A stretch of DNA of 64,000 nt, from contig OX485804.1 in assembly GCA_950295325.1 (NCBI GenBank), positions 38,068,001-38,132,000 of the forward strand, in the 5' to 3' direction. A model generated the notes under the pieces. It had not been told where the DNA came from and ran no database searches. It worked only from the letters and a program-made list of their open reading frames with translations. This document shows positions 1-11,447 of the stretch, piece after piece. Each line of letters begins with the position of its first letter. Within the stretch, counting starts at the first letter, position 1. Source of the stretch: Polytrichum commune (lineage: Eukaryota; Streptophyta; Polytrichopsida; Polytrichales; Polytrichaceae). The translations under genes were made by a program, and so were the position numbers.

Positions 1-63
1 ATGGAGAACGACTGCAAGTGCGGCTCCAGCTGCAACTGTGCCACCTGCACATGCCACAACTGA
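1..63 (+). CDS. Metallothionein, C-terminal cysteine cluster (5' part outside window)
   Basis: The first 63 bases encode MENDCKCGSSCNCATCTCHN and then TGA. The spacing CxCxxxCxCxxCxC is that of the C-terminal metal-binding domain of plant metallothioneins, small cytosolic proteins that bind Cu, Zn and Cd through cysteine thiolates and help metal homeostasis and redox buffering. Plant members have an N-terminal cysteine cluster and a linker before this domain, so the Met at base 1 is probably internal and the rest of the gene lies to the left. The alternative is a 20-residue single-domain peptide, which is less likely. A run containing taaaataatg about 185 bases after the stop could serve as a polyadenylation signal. 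The exact metallothionein type cannot be assigned from the tail alone. Confidence 0.75.
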   Translation: MENDCKCGSSCNCATCTCHN

Positions 64-1190
64 AAATTTACATCAACCTTTGGGAACCTTGCCATCCCTC
101 GACTTAATTAATTGATGGCGTTCGAACCAAAAGTCACAAGGAAAGCCAATCGTATTAAAGGAGGATGAAGAAGTTAGACATGGTGGCATCGCTGGCTGGC
201 TGCGGTTGGTTATAAGCAGCAGGCAGGGACATTCATTGTGTGCCTTAAAATAATGTGTTCAATTTATGCAATCTGGGGCTGACAAGCCCTTACATATATG
301 TTTGTGAAAAACTGGTGAATATTCAGTGACGATCTTGATCATTTTGTCATACATTCATTCTCTACGAGTGTCTGGTGGGCATGCCATTCTACACAAGTTG
401 TTAGTTGAGTTGTTGGGTTATTGCATCCACTTTGCAAAATCTAGTTGAATGTCTGTTGCTTTGACTAATCAGTACAAGTTCACACAATGAACTTTGAGGT
501 AGTAACCACCCAGGGTGAAATGGACAAGACCTGGTGGATAGATGGATAATTTATTCATTGGTTTTTTCTTCATATTTGTTTTGTGCTGACGCTAGGCTAT
601 CATTCCATGCAAGTTGAATCGTCGCACTATTGTATCCAGTTGAGGATTCTTGAAAGTATTGATATTACACTGACTTAGTATGAATTCGCACAAGCAACTC
701 TGGGCAGTTAGTTAATTACCACCCAAGGAAACATGTGATAAAGTGGACAAAACCTGGTGAATAGGCCTCAGTTCACCAGGTTTTGCCCAATTTAGTCTTG
801 ATTACATGAGGTTTGTTTCCCTACTAAATGATAACTTGCCCAAAGGAAAACAGTTCCTTTGTGTCAGATAATTATCTTCATTCATTTCGGCGTTTGCTGT
901 CCGTGATTGTACTGTTGAAAGTTCCTTGCCTTTCTTTATCAGTACCATTCTCTCATCTTGTTGAAATCTCATGCCATACCATTCATCCATCATGCACAAC
1001 TAGAATTTCGTTTGTTGAAATAAATCAATAATCCAAGAATATTTTTAAAAAAATCTGAGAAAGTGAAAGGTCATGCCACATCCCCATCTTCAGGAAGTTA
1101 GGTTTGGGTAGTTATACTTTGAAGTGTACTCAACAAGCCAAATTCTACAAAAAGACTCCAATAAGGTCAATGGGCCTAAATGGGTTACTT
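64..1190. other. 3' flank of metallothionein gene; diverged tandem duplication
   Basis: No convincing ORF. Two diverged direct copies with a period of about 225 bases are visible (about 360-545 and 590-770). Both contain ACCACCC followed by a GGACAA-ACCTGGTG-ATA block. The first 200-300 bases probably contain the metallothionein 3' UTR. The remainder looks like ordinary intergenic DNA. Confidence 0.4.
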
Positions 1191-1194
1191 ATCT

Positions 1195-1400
1195 AAATCA
1201 TACACATGTATTCGAGTGGGGGGATGGTTAGGTGCAGAATTAAGAACAGACACCAGAAAGACCTATATTGAAAGCTATTGGAATACGTGCTCAAAATTTG
1301 TTAACCATTCTAGATTCAATAGTCAACATAATTGAGGGGGGGGGGGTGACCACCTTATGGTTCACTGTCAGTAGACTTTGATAATTCACAATTATTCTAG
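1195..1400 (+). repeat. Small-LTR-family fragment, copy 1
   Basis: This matches the dispersed family seen throughout the window. Its core order is: GAGTGG...GGTTAGGTG, a GACACCAgAAAGAC block, ATTGGA-TAC-TGCTCAAAATTTGTTAACCATTCTA, TTCAATAGTCAACATAATTG, then a run of G. The same order occurs at 1960-2130, 17670-18050, 29785-30140 and elsewhere, and in a context with a primer-binding-like site near 53.48 kb. That is why I interpret the family as LTR-derived. Confidence 0.55.
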
Positions 1401-1959
1401 ATTAGCTCCATTTTTGGGGATTAACCTTGGCTTCTTCATACGCAATTGCTACGCACAGAAATTTCAATTTTGAAAAGTCGAGTAGTATAAAGCTAGCCAA
1501 AAGCAACAAGTAAACAAATGAGGCCCATCTACCTTGGTTTGGAGCTGGGCCATCATCTCAGTTGCAGAACCCAAACTGGAAAACTTTCCTCGAACCCAGA
1601 AATTCCATATTGTGTACTTCAGAAGCTAATTCCATGTCTAATTGTGTGTTTGGGTGGTCCTCCCAAATGCCCTTCAAATAAGTACCATCTGCAAACTTGC
1701 ACTGACAGTGGTGTTTGCATATTTGAAGCATCCTGTTGAGTATTGAGGAATGTATGTATGATATATTTGGCTCAGGGTTCTTGCTGTTCTTGTAAGAGGT
1801 GCAGTAGAACCTATCCTTTTAGTCATCGCAGCTTAATCTCACTAGATTAATCTGGGATCTTTGATGATGTTTTCAGAGTCAAATCTGTCTTAAAGTGGAA
1901 ACTTTCGTGCCATAAGAAAGGTCCAACATTTTCACTTTCAACTTAAGGTATGAGGATTT

Positions 1960-2130
1960 TACTAGGTTACTTTTCGCGATCAAAGATGTATATTTGAGCG
2001 ACATGCAGTTAGGTGTGAATCTAAGAATGAACACCAGAAAGACATTGGGTTCAAAACATATTGGACTGCATGCTCAAAATTTATTATTCATTCTAAGTTC
2101 AATTGTCAACATGATTGGGAGTATGTATAC
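1960..2130 (+). repeat. Small-LTR-family fragment, copy 2
   Basis: Second copy in the same orientation, about 770 bases after copy 1. It shares GTTAGGTGTGAATCTAAGA, ACACCAGAAAGACAT, TGCTCAAAATTTATTA and TTCAATTGTCAACATGATTG. It is shorter than the copy at 17.7 kb and truncated on its right. Confidence 0.5.
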
Positions 2131-2214
2131 AACCATTTAATGAGCTTGAAAAACTTTGTGTTTTCCACATCATGTTTGGAGCTCATCTGATTAATCATTA
2201 TCAATGCTTGCGGC

Positions 2215-2340
2215 CACGTTTTGGATTTGTCACTCATCTCACACTAATTGTGTGATTCACATCCTACAAGAAGTGGGTACAGAGCTAAAAGTTTCCATTT
2301 AAGACCCACTTACCTTCCATCAATGGCACGAATCCTTCAC
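2215..2340 (+). repeat. Two-copy dispersed segment (partner at 48025-48150)
   Basis: Shares ATCTCACACTAATTG, then GAAGTGGGT-CAGAG, then CCATTTAAGA-CCACTT with 48025-48150 in the same orientation. Both copies lie just beside a small-LTR-family fragment, so they may be an adjoining piece of the same retroelement. Confidence 0.45.
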
Positions 2341-2731
2341 CAATTCCAATTTGTGCTCAAACGAAACAGCACGTTTTGAAGTTTGTCGTCTGGTGGAGAG
2401 ATGAAAACATTCGAAGAAAGTACAATTCTAGTGGAAGTACACTTCGACTACAGGAGGATATGCTTGAGGAGCTTTAGTAGAATAAAAAGTGCACCGCTGT
2501 TGTAGGAATTTTGACAGAAAGTAGATGATACTATATATATTCTCAGGGGGCAAATGAAGGGGCAAGCGTGAATTCTCTACCAATTCTGCTTTCAGGCCAG
2601 TCCAAATCATGAAAAAAGTGCTTTACTTTCATGACGTGATTCGGGTTTGAATATGTAAGAAATTTCTTTTACAGATGCACATGGAAAGGGAGTTGTGCAC
2701 TTTTATTCTTTGATATAGAGATGTAGTGATG

Positions 2732-2752
2732 ATCTCTCTCTCTCTCTCTCTC
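2732..2752. repeat. (TC)n microsatellite
   Basis: An uninterrupted TC dinucleotide run lies immediately before the small ORF at 2765. Confidence 0.9.
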
Positions 2753-2764
2753 AAAAGATAAAAG

Positions 2765-3142
2765 ATGAGTAGAATATATGACCACTTTATAAAGAAGTGG
2801 TTAGGATATAGTGTATTTTTCTCATTTATTTTTACTGTCTACTCTCTGGGTTTAGCGTCAACCTTCCCTAACAACAAATATGGACCCTCCCATTTTATTT
2901 TTCATCCTTTTATCATGTTCACACTTGCCATAGGGTGGCCTAGAATACAAGTTGAGTTTGAAATGTCCATGACATTCTACTTGGCATTTATGTCTTGGGT
3001 TTTGGCCTTTTACAAGCTAGCTTTACTCTTGTATAGGTGGTCGCACAATTGGCGCACAATTGTTATTGGTTGTGTTCCTCAAATGAGCCAAATGGATCGT
3101 ATTGTCTTTAGGTTCTTGTTTATTGATGTTGGCGATTTGTAA
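2765..3142 (+). CDS. Unrecognised hydrophobic ORF (may be spurious)
   Basis: A 125-codon ORF beginning MSRIYDHFIKKW, in AT-rich DNA. It is rich in F, L, I and W. Hydrophobic stretches around residues 15-32 and 78-95 could span a membrane. I recognise no family. No partner gene, promoter or splice context supports it, and AT-rich plant DNA easily gives phenylalanine-rich random ORFs. It is listed only because it is the longest uninterrupted frame in the first 4 kb and starts just after a microsatellite. Confidence 0.12.
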   Translation: MSRIYDHFIKKWLGYSVFFSFIFTVYSLGLASTFPNNKYGPSHFIFHPFIMFTLAIGWPRIQVEFEMSMTFYLAFMSWVLAFYKLALLLYRWSHNWRTIVIGCVPQMSQMDRIVFRFLFIDVGDL

Positions 3143-4446
3143 AGTTCACACACTTTGATCTCCAAGCCAAAGCATTAATTAATAATAGGCACTATCTCAT
3201 ATTGCACATATATATGAGATGAAGATTTGGGAGTTTAAGTTTATATGGAGGATCGGCTCTATGATGATGCAGGGTTTTATCTTGATGGTATTTAAATGCA
3301 TGTGTAGATCCAACACAACTTTAGTATTCTTGCAAGAAGAAGGAAATGTGATCTTTCTTGAAAATAAAGATACATTGATGTGATTGTGAGTATGTTTTTC
3401 CTAATATTGATCATAACTAGGATTTGAGTATGTCTAGATTTATGCATGAGTTTTGGACAGTTCCAACCGCCAATATGACGTACACTAGATAACAAAACTA
3501 CACAAATATAATGGTTGGCGAACATGGAATACAAAACATTCGAAGTTTTGGTTGTTGTGTTGTTGCTCTTATTGTTGTCGTTTGATATCTTCCGAAGTGC
3601 ACATCTCTTATTACTTTTGGACAAGTGGTTTGTCCAAATATACTTAAATGTCAGTATCATGGATATACATCATACTACCTTGGAAGAAGTATTGTGAAGC
3701 TATCTAAATTCCCTCTCAAACTATAAACAAACACCTTTGATCCCTATGTGTTGTTATACCCAAAAACATCTTACATCTCTTCAACATTTTCCCCTATAAG
3801 CAAAAAAACACAAAGGCACTTGGTTGACAATTAATGCTCTACTAGCAAGAATGAGATGGTTAGAACAATGAACGGGTAGTGCCGGCAGTTAGTTACAAGC
3901 TAGCCGGTTGATTTTGAGAATTTACGAATGCAATTGGAAAGTTTAGGAAGGGGTTCCGGAAGAAAATCAAGGTTTACGGGAATGGGCCGATTAGAAAAAG
4001 AAAAAAATGCCGGCATTAAGGCAAGCTGCCCTAGAGTATCCACGGAAAATTACCGATTGAAATTATTTTCATGGCGGGCAGCCGACCAAATATATATATT
4101 TTAGGTATTTTTTTCAATACTATGCATAGTTGGAGACTATGCCTTGTTGGCTTGTGGTTTAGGGTTACTTGCTTTCCACCACAACTTCCATTCTGCAGCG
4201 GTGGAGCTTGCATTTTTGTTTGCATTATGAGTTTTTGAGTTCTAGAATTGTTGGATTGTTGAGTGACATAGCTTCAAGAGGTTTTCGTTGTTCTTGCTTT
4301 GCAAACTGTGAGGAAATCTGCGAAACTGTGAGGTATTGTACTTACAGTGAGACAAAAATATTGTTTGAGGGAGTGCCGGTAGTGCACAACACTCATCCAC
4401 TTTACTACATCTCGTGTTATCACACTTGTCCACTTCGTCACAGGGA

Positions 4447-4768
4447 TTTGTGGGGCATGATAACTTGGAATCATGTTTTGCAAGCACGGTACCCCAACCT
4501 CCTTATTCTTGCAGAGTTAGCTCATGTGCAATGTGTTTTTACAACGACATGTGAACGTGCTTTCAGTGTGCAGAATTTGATCAAGACCAAAGTTAAAAAT
4601 AGGTTGGGTAGTAAGAATCTCGATGCAATGCTGCAAATTGCCTTGGAAGGGCTAGATGAGGAGGTAGATGACATAATTGGTGATGCTATCCCACTTTGGA
4701 AGAAGGACAGTAAGTACCATTTTTTGAATGCTAATCCCTCTTCTTATTTGAATTCTCCTAAACAGTGA
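4447..4768 (+). pseudogene. hAT transposase, C-terminal dimerisation domain relic
   Basis: Within a 199-codon frame ending at 4768, roughly the last 105 residues (from RDLWGMITW) look like the C-terminal dimerisation region of hAT-superfamily transposases. The visible blocks are YPNLLILAELAHVQCV, then TTTCERAFSVQNLIKTK and VKNRLGSKNLDAML. The CERAFS-xxNxIKTKxxNRL block is the family hallmark near the end of the protein. The first ~90 codons of the frame show no transposase similarity, so the catalytic and zinc-finger parts are missing. The open C-terminal frame suggests fairly recent decay or a chance-preserved fragment. I found no convincing hAT terminal repeats or 8-bp duplication around it. 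A domesticated dimerisation domain is possible but unsupported. Confidence 0.75.
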
Positions 4769-6738
4769 GTGTGAGTGATGTGTCTTGTTCATTTGGGGCA
4801 ATTGATACTAACGGCAATGGTACGCAAATTTCGTGATTTTTCAATACTAATTAGCCTCTGGATAATACTTGGACCCTTTTGTGGTGCTTGTATTTTCCAA
4901 AGGTTAAATCCTTAGCCCTAATATGGTAGGGGCTTTGCCAAGTTCAACACTTGCTAAGGATACTATTTAGACGAAAAAAAATGGAGAGTGAATGCCCACA
5001 TTATTTAATCCTGAACACTTGAAAAGAAAGAAAGAATAAATAACAATGACATATCCACCACCAAAATATAAAACCGGCCCCACTTTAGACCTTTCGGAAA
5101 TTGCATAAATGAAAAAACAAATGTCGACTAATTGCCTAAATACATTAGGAAACGGGGGCTATCAATCGATAAATTTTGCACTCTCTAGGCCCACTTCCGG
5201 GTAAAATTTGAAAAAATCGAGCCAGCTCCAGAAAGCTCGGCAATTAGCCGTTTTCTCTACAGAACTCCCCGGACTCTGGGTTAGAGCACAAGCTTTCTGA
5301 GTTTCTCCTTCACTTTATTGATTACAGATAAACCAATGTCAACTGCAGCTTCAATTTGAACATAGAGCACACGTCGTGATGACCTTTTCCTGTTGCCACA
5401 CATTCCACACCATTTTATAATCACCAATTCTCAACATCATTTCTTTCCTACATTTAGGGCATTTTAACCATCTTTAGGACAACCACTTGCAAAGAAGGGA
5501 ATGAAGCAATCATTTGCCACAACACTCAGTACATATAATCTGAATCTTGCTGCCAAATTTGGACTTCGATTATTCAGTACATATTTAAATATTTGAAATT
5601 GGATCATTATTGGAATACATGTCTTAGTGGATGATGAAGTGATTCTTATTATTCATATCATTTTTGACACGGATTGCTAAAAACTGGTGGTATGTTGAGC
5701 AAATACATAGATTCGTACATCTTGAAGCTCCAAGAGATGTCTGTGACCTTTCCTGCAAACACCTCCTTTTGACACAATGCTTTTTGTTACTTTCAAGCAT
5801 GTCATCCACATTTGATATACACGTTTGAATTACAGCAACATCGCATGAAATGTTGATACTCCAACCATATACATATGTGTATAATGTGTAATTATTGTGG
5901 GCACTTGAAACCCCAGTAAACATACCTGATCATTGGATCAGTTTTAGTATTGCTTCATTCGGTTCACAATAGTAGATTGGAATTGCAAATTTTTTATGGA
6001 AAAGCTCCCCATTTCCATTTATTGAGTGGAGCGTATACTCTCAGGACATGTCTTTTTGGTGTCCGGTCTAACTTATCGACCAAAACAGGTGGGCCGAGCC
6101 CCCATTGCCTTAATTTATCTTTCAAAAATTTACTTTGTAAGTCAACAGCAGATTAGGTTGTCAAATCACCTTTCAGACAAATGTTTGGACTGAAACCAAA
6201 CACCAACCAACCCAGATGACAGATCACCACAAAAAGTTTAATTTCTAGTCTTGGAAGGATGAACGTTCATCCCACTTATTTGGTAACAGTTGAAGTTAGG
6301 ACTTTGAACATCTCCAATTTGAGCAATAGATGTACACGACCCAAAAACAACACAAGGATCAAGTACCATCCACTTGTTTACAATCTGATTGCTTAGACTG
6401 AGATGAAAATTTTCATCCCGTGCGGAAAGAAACGAAAAGATGAAAACTTGGTACACACACAGCACTAGGAACAACTGGCTAAGAGTGAAACAAAGATTTG
6501 GACGACAGGATGCACAGCAAGAATGTCGAGAAATACGTCCTTGCCTAGGAACAGTTTGCAAGGCTTACCATTTGCAAACTCGTATTCATCTAGGCTTAAA
6601 GCAATGCCTTATTTTCCTCAGTTGCATCCCCAAAAAACGGTACCCCTCAACGAAGAAGACACAAAAGAAAAAGCATTCCAAGGTGCAAATGCAGGAAAGT
6701 TAAATAGACAGAAATTATGTAGGCAAGGCTTGCACTTG
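4769..6738. other. Intergenic; 3' flank of the lectin receptor kinase
   Basis: No credible coding frame on either strand. The part nearest 6738 should hold the 3' UTR of the minus-strand receptor kinase. I could not fix its polyadenylation site. Confidence 0.35.
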
Positions 6739-9659
6739 TTAGGAAGGGACCTCTGTAATTTCAATTTCAAATGAGGATGTATTATCGCCCTGATTTTCGA
6801 TGTCCATATTCTCAATCCTATTTACTGGCTGTTGAATCGGCGAATTCGGCAGACGACTGAGTGGCAGGGGAACAAACCCTTGTCGCAGCTGCATTAACTG
6901 GTGCACTACATAAGACATTCGGGGCCGACTTGCAGGGACATGTTGAGTACAGGCATACACCAGGTCCACACAACACTGGACTTCGGCAGCATCTGGCTTG
7001 TTCCGTATCAACGGGTCCAAAAGCTCAAGAAAACGCTGTGCTTGGACCAGAGGAGTAGCCCACTCAAACGGGCTCTGCCAGTCAGAAGGCTCCACCCCAT
7101 CTACTGTTGGCTTCCGCCCAGTAATTAGCTCCAACAGCAACACCCCATAGCTGAACACATCACTTTTCGTTGTGAGTTCGTTCCTGTACACAAATTCAGG
7201 GGGTAGGTAGCCATATGTCCCAGCAATCACTGTCTGGCCCACAGTCGCTTCTCGCAAAATCAACCTGCTCAGGCCCACCCCAAGGATACGTGCATCGAAG
7301 TCCTCATCTAGAAGAACATTGCTGGCCCGCACATCCTTGTGCACCACTTGTGGCTTCAATGTATCGTGTAAGTATCTGTATAGGCCAACCAAACCAAATC
7401 ACCATCTGCTGTAAACACCTACAACTTCAAGTCTCCTACATATCCTTCGTAGAAATTTCATTTCAGGTACTGTGCGCCCACAAAGTACAGCCTATACAGT
7501 CTTCTTGATAAAGTAGCAGGCCTCTGAGGAGAGTTTACTTGAACCAATCACATATAGTTAATCCACGTATGTCCCTACAGAAATGCCACCTCAAAACTGG
7601 CTACAGACAGGATACTAATACATAGGCAAGTTGTAAGGGTACTTACAAGCAATGAACATTTAACATATTAGCATGTACTTGCTTCTCATCCAATTACAAA
7701 TTAATCCTTAGTTGTGCAGTCCATATCAATGCTGATGCAAATATAATTGAAGCAAAGGACTTACGCAAGGCCTTGGGCAAGAGTGGTTGCAATGCGTACT
7801 CGCTGACACCAGTCCAGAGGCTGTGCTCCTGGAGGCCGATTATGCAACCACTTGTCCAAAGAACTGTTGGCAATAAACTCATAAACAATGTATCCTCGAC
7901 GATTTTCATAGGAACATCCTTTCACTGCCACCAAATTCGGCTGCTTAAGCCGTGCTATTCGCAACACATCATACACAAACTCCTTCTGTGTCTGAAGTGG
8001 AGTCCGTTGCAGTTTCTTGACTGCAACCAAGGATCCATCAGGTAGTGTACCCCTGTAGGTTCCCCCATTATCTCCTTGGCTAATCCCTAGCAAATTTGCT
8101 TCTGAAAAATTCTCCGTGGCAGTCTCTAACTCCCTGAGAGTGTACAATCTAAATGCGGGTTGTAATAGCCCACTAGTACTAGATAAGCTCGCAAGCTTTC
8201 GGCGACGGGATCTCCGCCGTCTTTTACTTCGCCTGTAAGCCAATAGGAATGCCACAATTGCCGTGGTAGTGAATGCGAGGATGGTACATACTGTTATCAG
8301 TATGATCGTGTACTCTCTGTGAGATGCCTTTTTATACTTGCACTCTGACTCTGCAGTGACAGAACAAAGAATTAGCTCCAGAAAGAATTCACCTATTTCT
8401 CAACTGATAAATCAAAATTCAAAAAACAGGGTTGCCCTTGCAAATCCTATACCTTCGCAACCCTATGATGTATCAGAAACTAGATATCCTCCATTGCAAA
8501 CAATGGATACAGATATCAGACCTCAAGGTCCACCAAGAAGAGGTTCACTAAGTTAGCATTCCAATAATACCAAAGAAAGCACAACTACCATGAAAGCAAA
8601 AGTAGCTGATAAAATATACACTGATCGCAACTGACCTTGTCCCACAGAACAAAGAAATGTGTGTCTGGAGCTACAGAGATCCCACTGGATCCCAGCGCTG
8701 GTGACAACTGTACACAGACGGGGACTAGCTGGGTTGGGACAGGTGGTGGATGTGCAACTACTATTGGATAGCAAAGGCACCCATGACAAGTTATCGCCCT
8801 GCACTGTCTCACAGTTGCTCCAAGTCCACTGGATGACACCATTTTTTGATTGGTAAAGCTGCCACACAAACGACTCCTAATGTCAGGCCTTCACATCGGA
8901 GGAACCAACTTACAGAGCATCACACATTCATCTTCCACGTCTTTTCAGAACAGCACAAGAGGAACATTCAGGATGCTAGACTAAGAACAATCCAAACACG
9001 TATCATCGAAAGATGACTTGGAACTTTCAAGAAGAGATACAGTGGAGATCGTAGCATGAAAGATCACACATCCTAATATCGTCTACCCACAATTGTCCCC
9101 AACAGATTAACCAATCCTACGGTTTCATTACAAGAGAACCCTGCCCACGGGTTTCCTATTCTGCAACCTAGAACTGAGATCAGATGTGCAAAACCTCCCA
9201 TGCACACGATTAACAGCACTTGGGAGCACTCCGGATTTTAAAGGTTTGATGTTCCGGACACATTGGAAAACTACTAGATAAAAGAAGCCTGAAAATCCAA
9301 GGTGCGAAGGTCAAAGAATCAATAAAAAGATAATGACAAGGTGGCTATAGATAAATGTCACAACAACACAGCTAAGGGGAAAAGTTTGAATGTCTCGATG
9401 TCCTTGGTCAAAGCAACTCCAGATATAATATCCATAGCTGGCGTGAAACTAACCTCCTGGCCCCCCACCCAACAGCCATTTACTGCCCCAACGTTGCAAA
9501 CCGCCTGTACGTAGTGAAACTCATCCAAGGTGTTAAGCGAGGCAAGCTGGCCCCCTTTGGCTTTACAAGCACTCTCTGATTCTGACCAGATACTCGAGTT
9601 TGTCATAAGAGAGAAACAAACATTTTCATTGTACTTCTGCCATCCAGCTGGGCAGGTAC
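6739..9659 (-). CDS. C-type lectin receptor-like (pseudo)kinase, four downstream exons
   Basis: Four exons on the minus strand join in phase: 9454-9659, 8636-8858, 7765-8350 and 6739-7375 (stop 6739-6741), with GT-AG introns and about 550 codons. Exons 1-2 of this set encode a secreted C-type lectin domain (CPAGWQKYNENVC, GCWVGGQE, QWTWSN, then W-x-x-C and FLC). Exon 3 starts with a membrane segment (YTIILITVCTILAFTTTAIV) and a basic RRSKRRRRSRRRK stop-transfer, then the kinase N-lobe. Exon 4 carries the C-lobe. VAVKKL and HKDVRASN are kept, but the glycine loop is irregular, the usual alphaC Glu position reads Asp, DFG reads GVG (ILGVGLSRL) and APE reads PPE. Catalysis is therefore doubtful, and a scaffold or signalling-partner role at the plasma membrane is likely. 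Arabidopsis At1g52310 has this architecture. The signal-peptide exon is not resolved; the first exon here starts in phase needing one upstream base. Confidence 0.92.
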
Positions 9660-11447
9660 CTGCAGCACAAACTTGTGTTAGATATATGATTTGGCAAAGC
9701 AAATCAGAGGTCGAATCCATCCGACTAGTAAGGACCGCAACTACATACAAGTAGGACAACAAATCTGGGAACATTAAAAATAAAATTTTAAAAAAATTAA
9801 GAAAGCATTGTAGGAGTTTAAAGCTCTTTAATCTTCATCATAACACGGCCAATGAATGGCGCCATATCCAGTGAACCCCACGTCACCTTCACCACCAGTC
9901 AATCCCCTGGCGCACTCCAGTGCAGAGAGAATAATCGACAAAATAATTATAAAGTGCATAGTACGTAATTAACTACTAGCCGCGCCAGTGTCTGTTGACT
10001 TTTCAACTCACCAGGTTGCTCAAGAAAGGCACAGAATATGCACAATTACACTTGGCTTACTTGCCCTACAACCTTAGGTTAAAATTGACACTACAAGTTG
10101 AGAAAATAGGAATTGGAAACCTCAATATTCAGAAACACGCTTAGTAATGCAGGTGATCCTTCACACAAAATCATAAGAACAAAGATCCACGATCAGCTCA
10201 CCAGGTCGTGTAAGTAACTCTTAGAACAGCAGTATGCCTTTAACACTGGTTTAAATCCACATGTGTACTCTATGAATAATGAAGGAGATGCAGTAGCTTA
10301 CCGCAATGAGACTTTGGGATGCAAAAGAAAAGGCAGCACGCCAGCAGCAGGTACTGTACTCGTCCTGTGCCTGACAGGCATGCCTTCATGCCCTACCTGC
10401 TTTTCAAAGCACGCAAGAAACCGTGAGCATTGGTGACTCTGCACCTTCAATGAGCAGCAGCTCAACCAAACCACACGTCCAGCACTTCCTCCTCGCCCTT
10501 TTCCTCCTCTTCTAGCTCTTTTAACTAAAAGCCAATTGCAACTGAGAAGTGATTCCAAGTCTCTTACAACACACTTACAGGGCTGAAAAAGACACATAGC
10601 AGCTACCAGCAGCTCAGAAACTCCTCAAAGCAAATTTTTCAAAGCCTCACCCCGCTCCGACTGGCCTGTCCGTACTAAAGAAAAGGAAACAAACAAGAAA
10701 ACTCATGAGCTCCACGCACTTTTACCAATTATTTATTCCAGCAACAATGCTCTCATCTCATTCTCCAACATCCTCACTTAGAACATCGCAAACAGACACT
10801 CTCCCCTTACGCGCGCGCACTCACACAACACTCACACACACGTACACACAGACAGCATCATCTCTCTCTACATATCTCTCTGAGCTCCACACACTTTTAC
10901 GAATTACTTAGCAGCAGCAATGGTCTCATCTCGTTCTCCAACATCCTCACTCTAAACATCGCAAGCACACACTCTCCCTCACACACAGGCACGCAGACAT
11001 GATCATCCCGAAAGTAATGAGCTCTACACACTTTTACCAATTATTCAACAGCAGGAATGCTGTCTTCGCATTCTCCAACATCCTAACTTCAAACACCACA
11101 AACACTCTCCTCTCAATCACACACACGCACAAAGACAGCATCATCCAGAGAGGGAAAACAAAACTTTACCAATTACTCATCAGCAGCAATGGTCTGGTCT
11201 CATTTCCCTCTTCAAACATCGCAATATTTTTCCTTTACATATACATACATACACGCACGTACGCACACACACTCTCTCTCTCCCTCCCTCTCTCTCGCCA
11301 AACGAATAAGCTCCAGGAACCGACTCCTCCAAACTCCAAAGTCTACCAACGGTAACAAACCAAAAAAAAAGGACGCCACCAAAAAAAAGGGAAGGGGGCG
11401 GGGGGGGGGGACCGACACTAAGTTAACTAGCAGAGTGCAGCACTCAC
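9660..11447 (-). other. Probable long 5' intron of the lectin receptor kinase
   Basis: The acceptor TGCTGCAG precedes the exon that starts at 9659. A candidate donor, GTGAGTG, lies at 11441-11447 on the minus strand. The base before it completes the phase needed to join to the lectin exon (giving a Cys codon). The upstream frame is open back to about 11527 but has no ATG, so at least one more exon or another donor would be needed. The intron call is inference. Confidence 0.35.
10705..11200. repeat. Minisatellite, about four units of 130-175 bases
   Basis: Units start at about 10705, 10880, 11017 and 11150. Each shares GAGCTC-ACACACTTTTACCAATTA, a CAGCAG-AATG block, and CATTCTCCAACATCCT or its remnants, followed by CA-rich sequence. 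It lies in the probable 5' intron or leader of the receptor kinase. The spurious serine- and threonine-rich frames here come from the repeat. Confidence 0.8.

Noticed and set aside
3515-3697. Leucine- and valine-rich small frame
   Set aside because: It is short, AT-rich and overlapped by an opposite-strand frame of similar length, with no supporting context.
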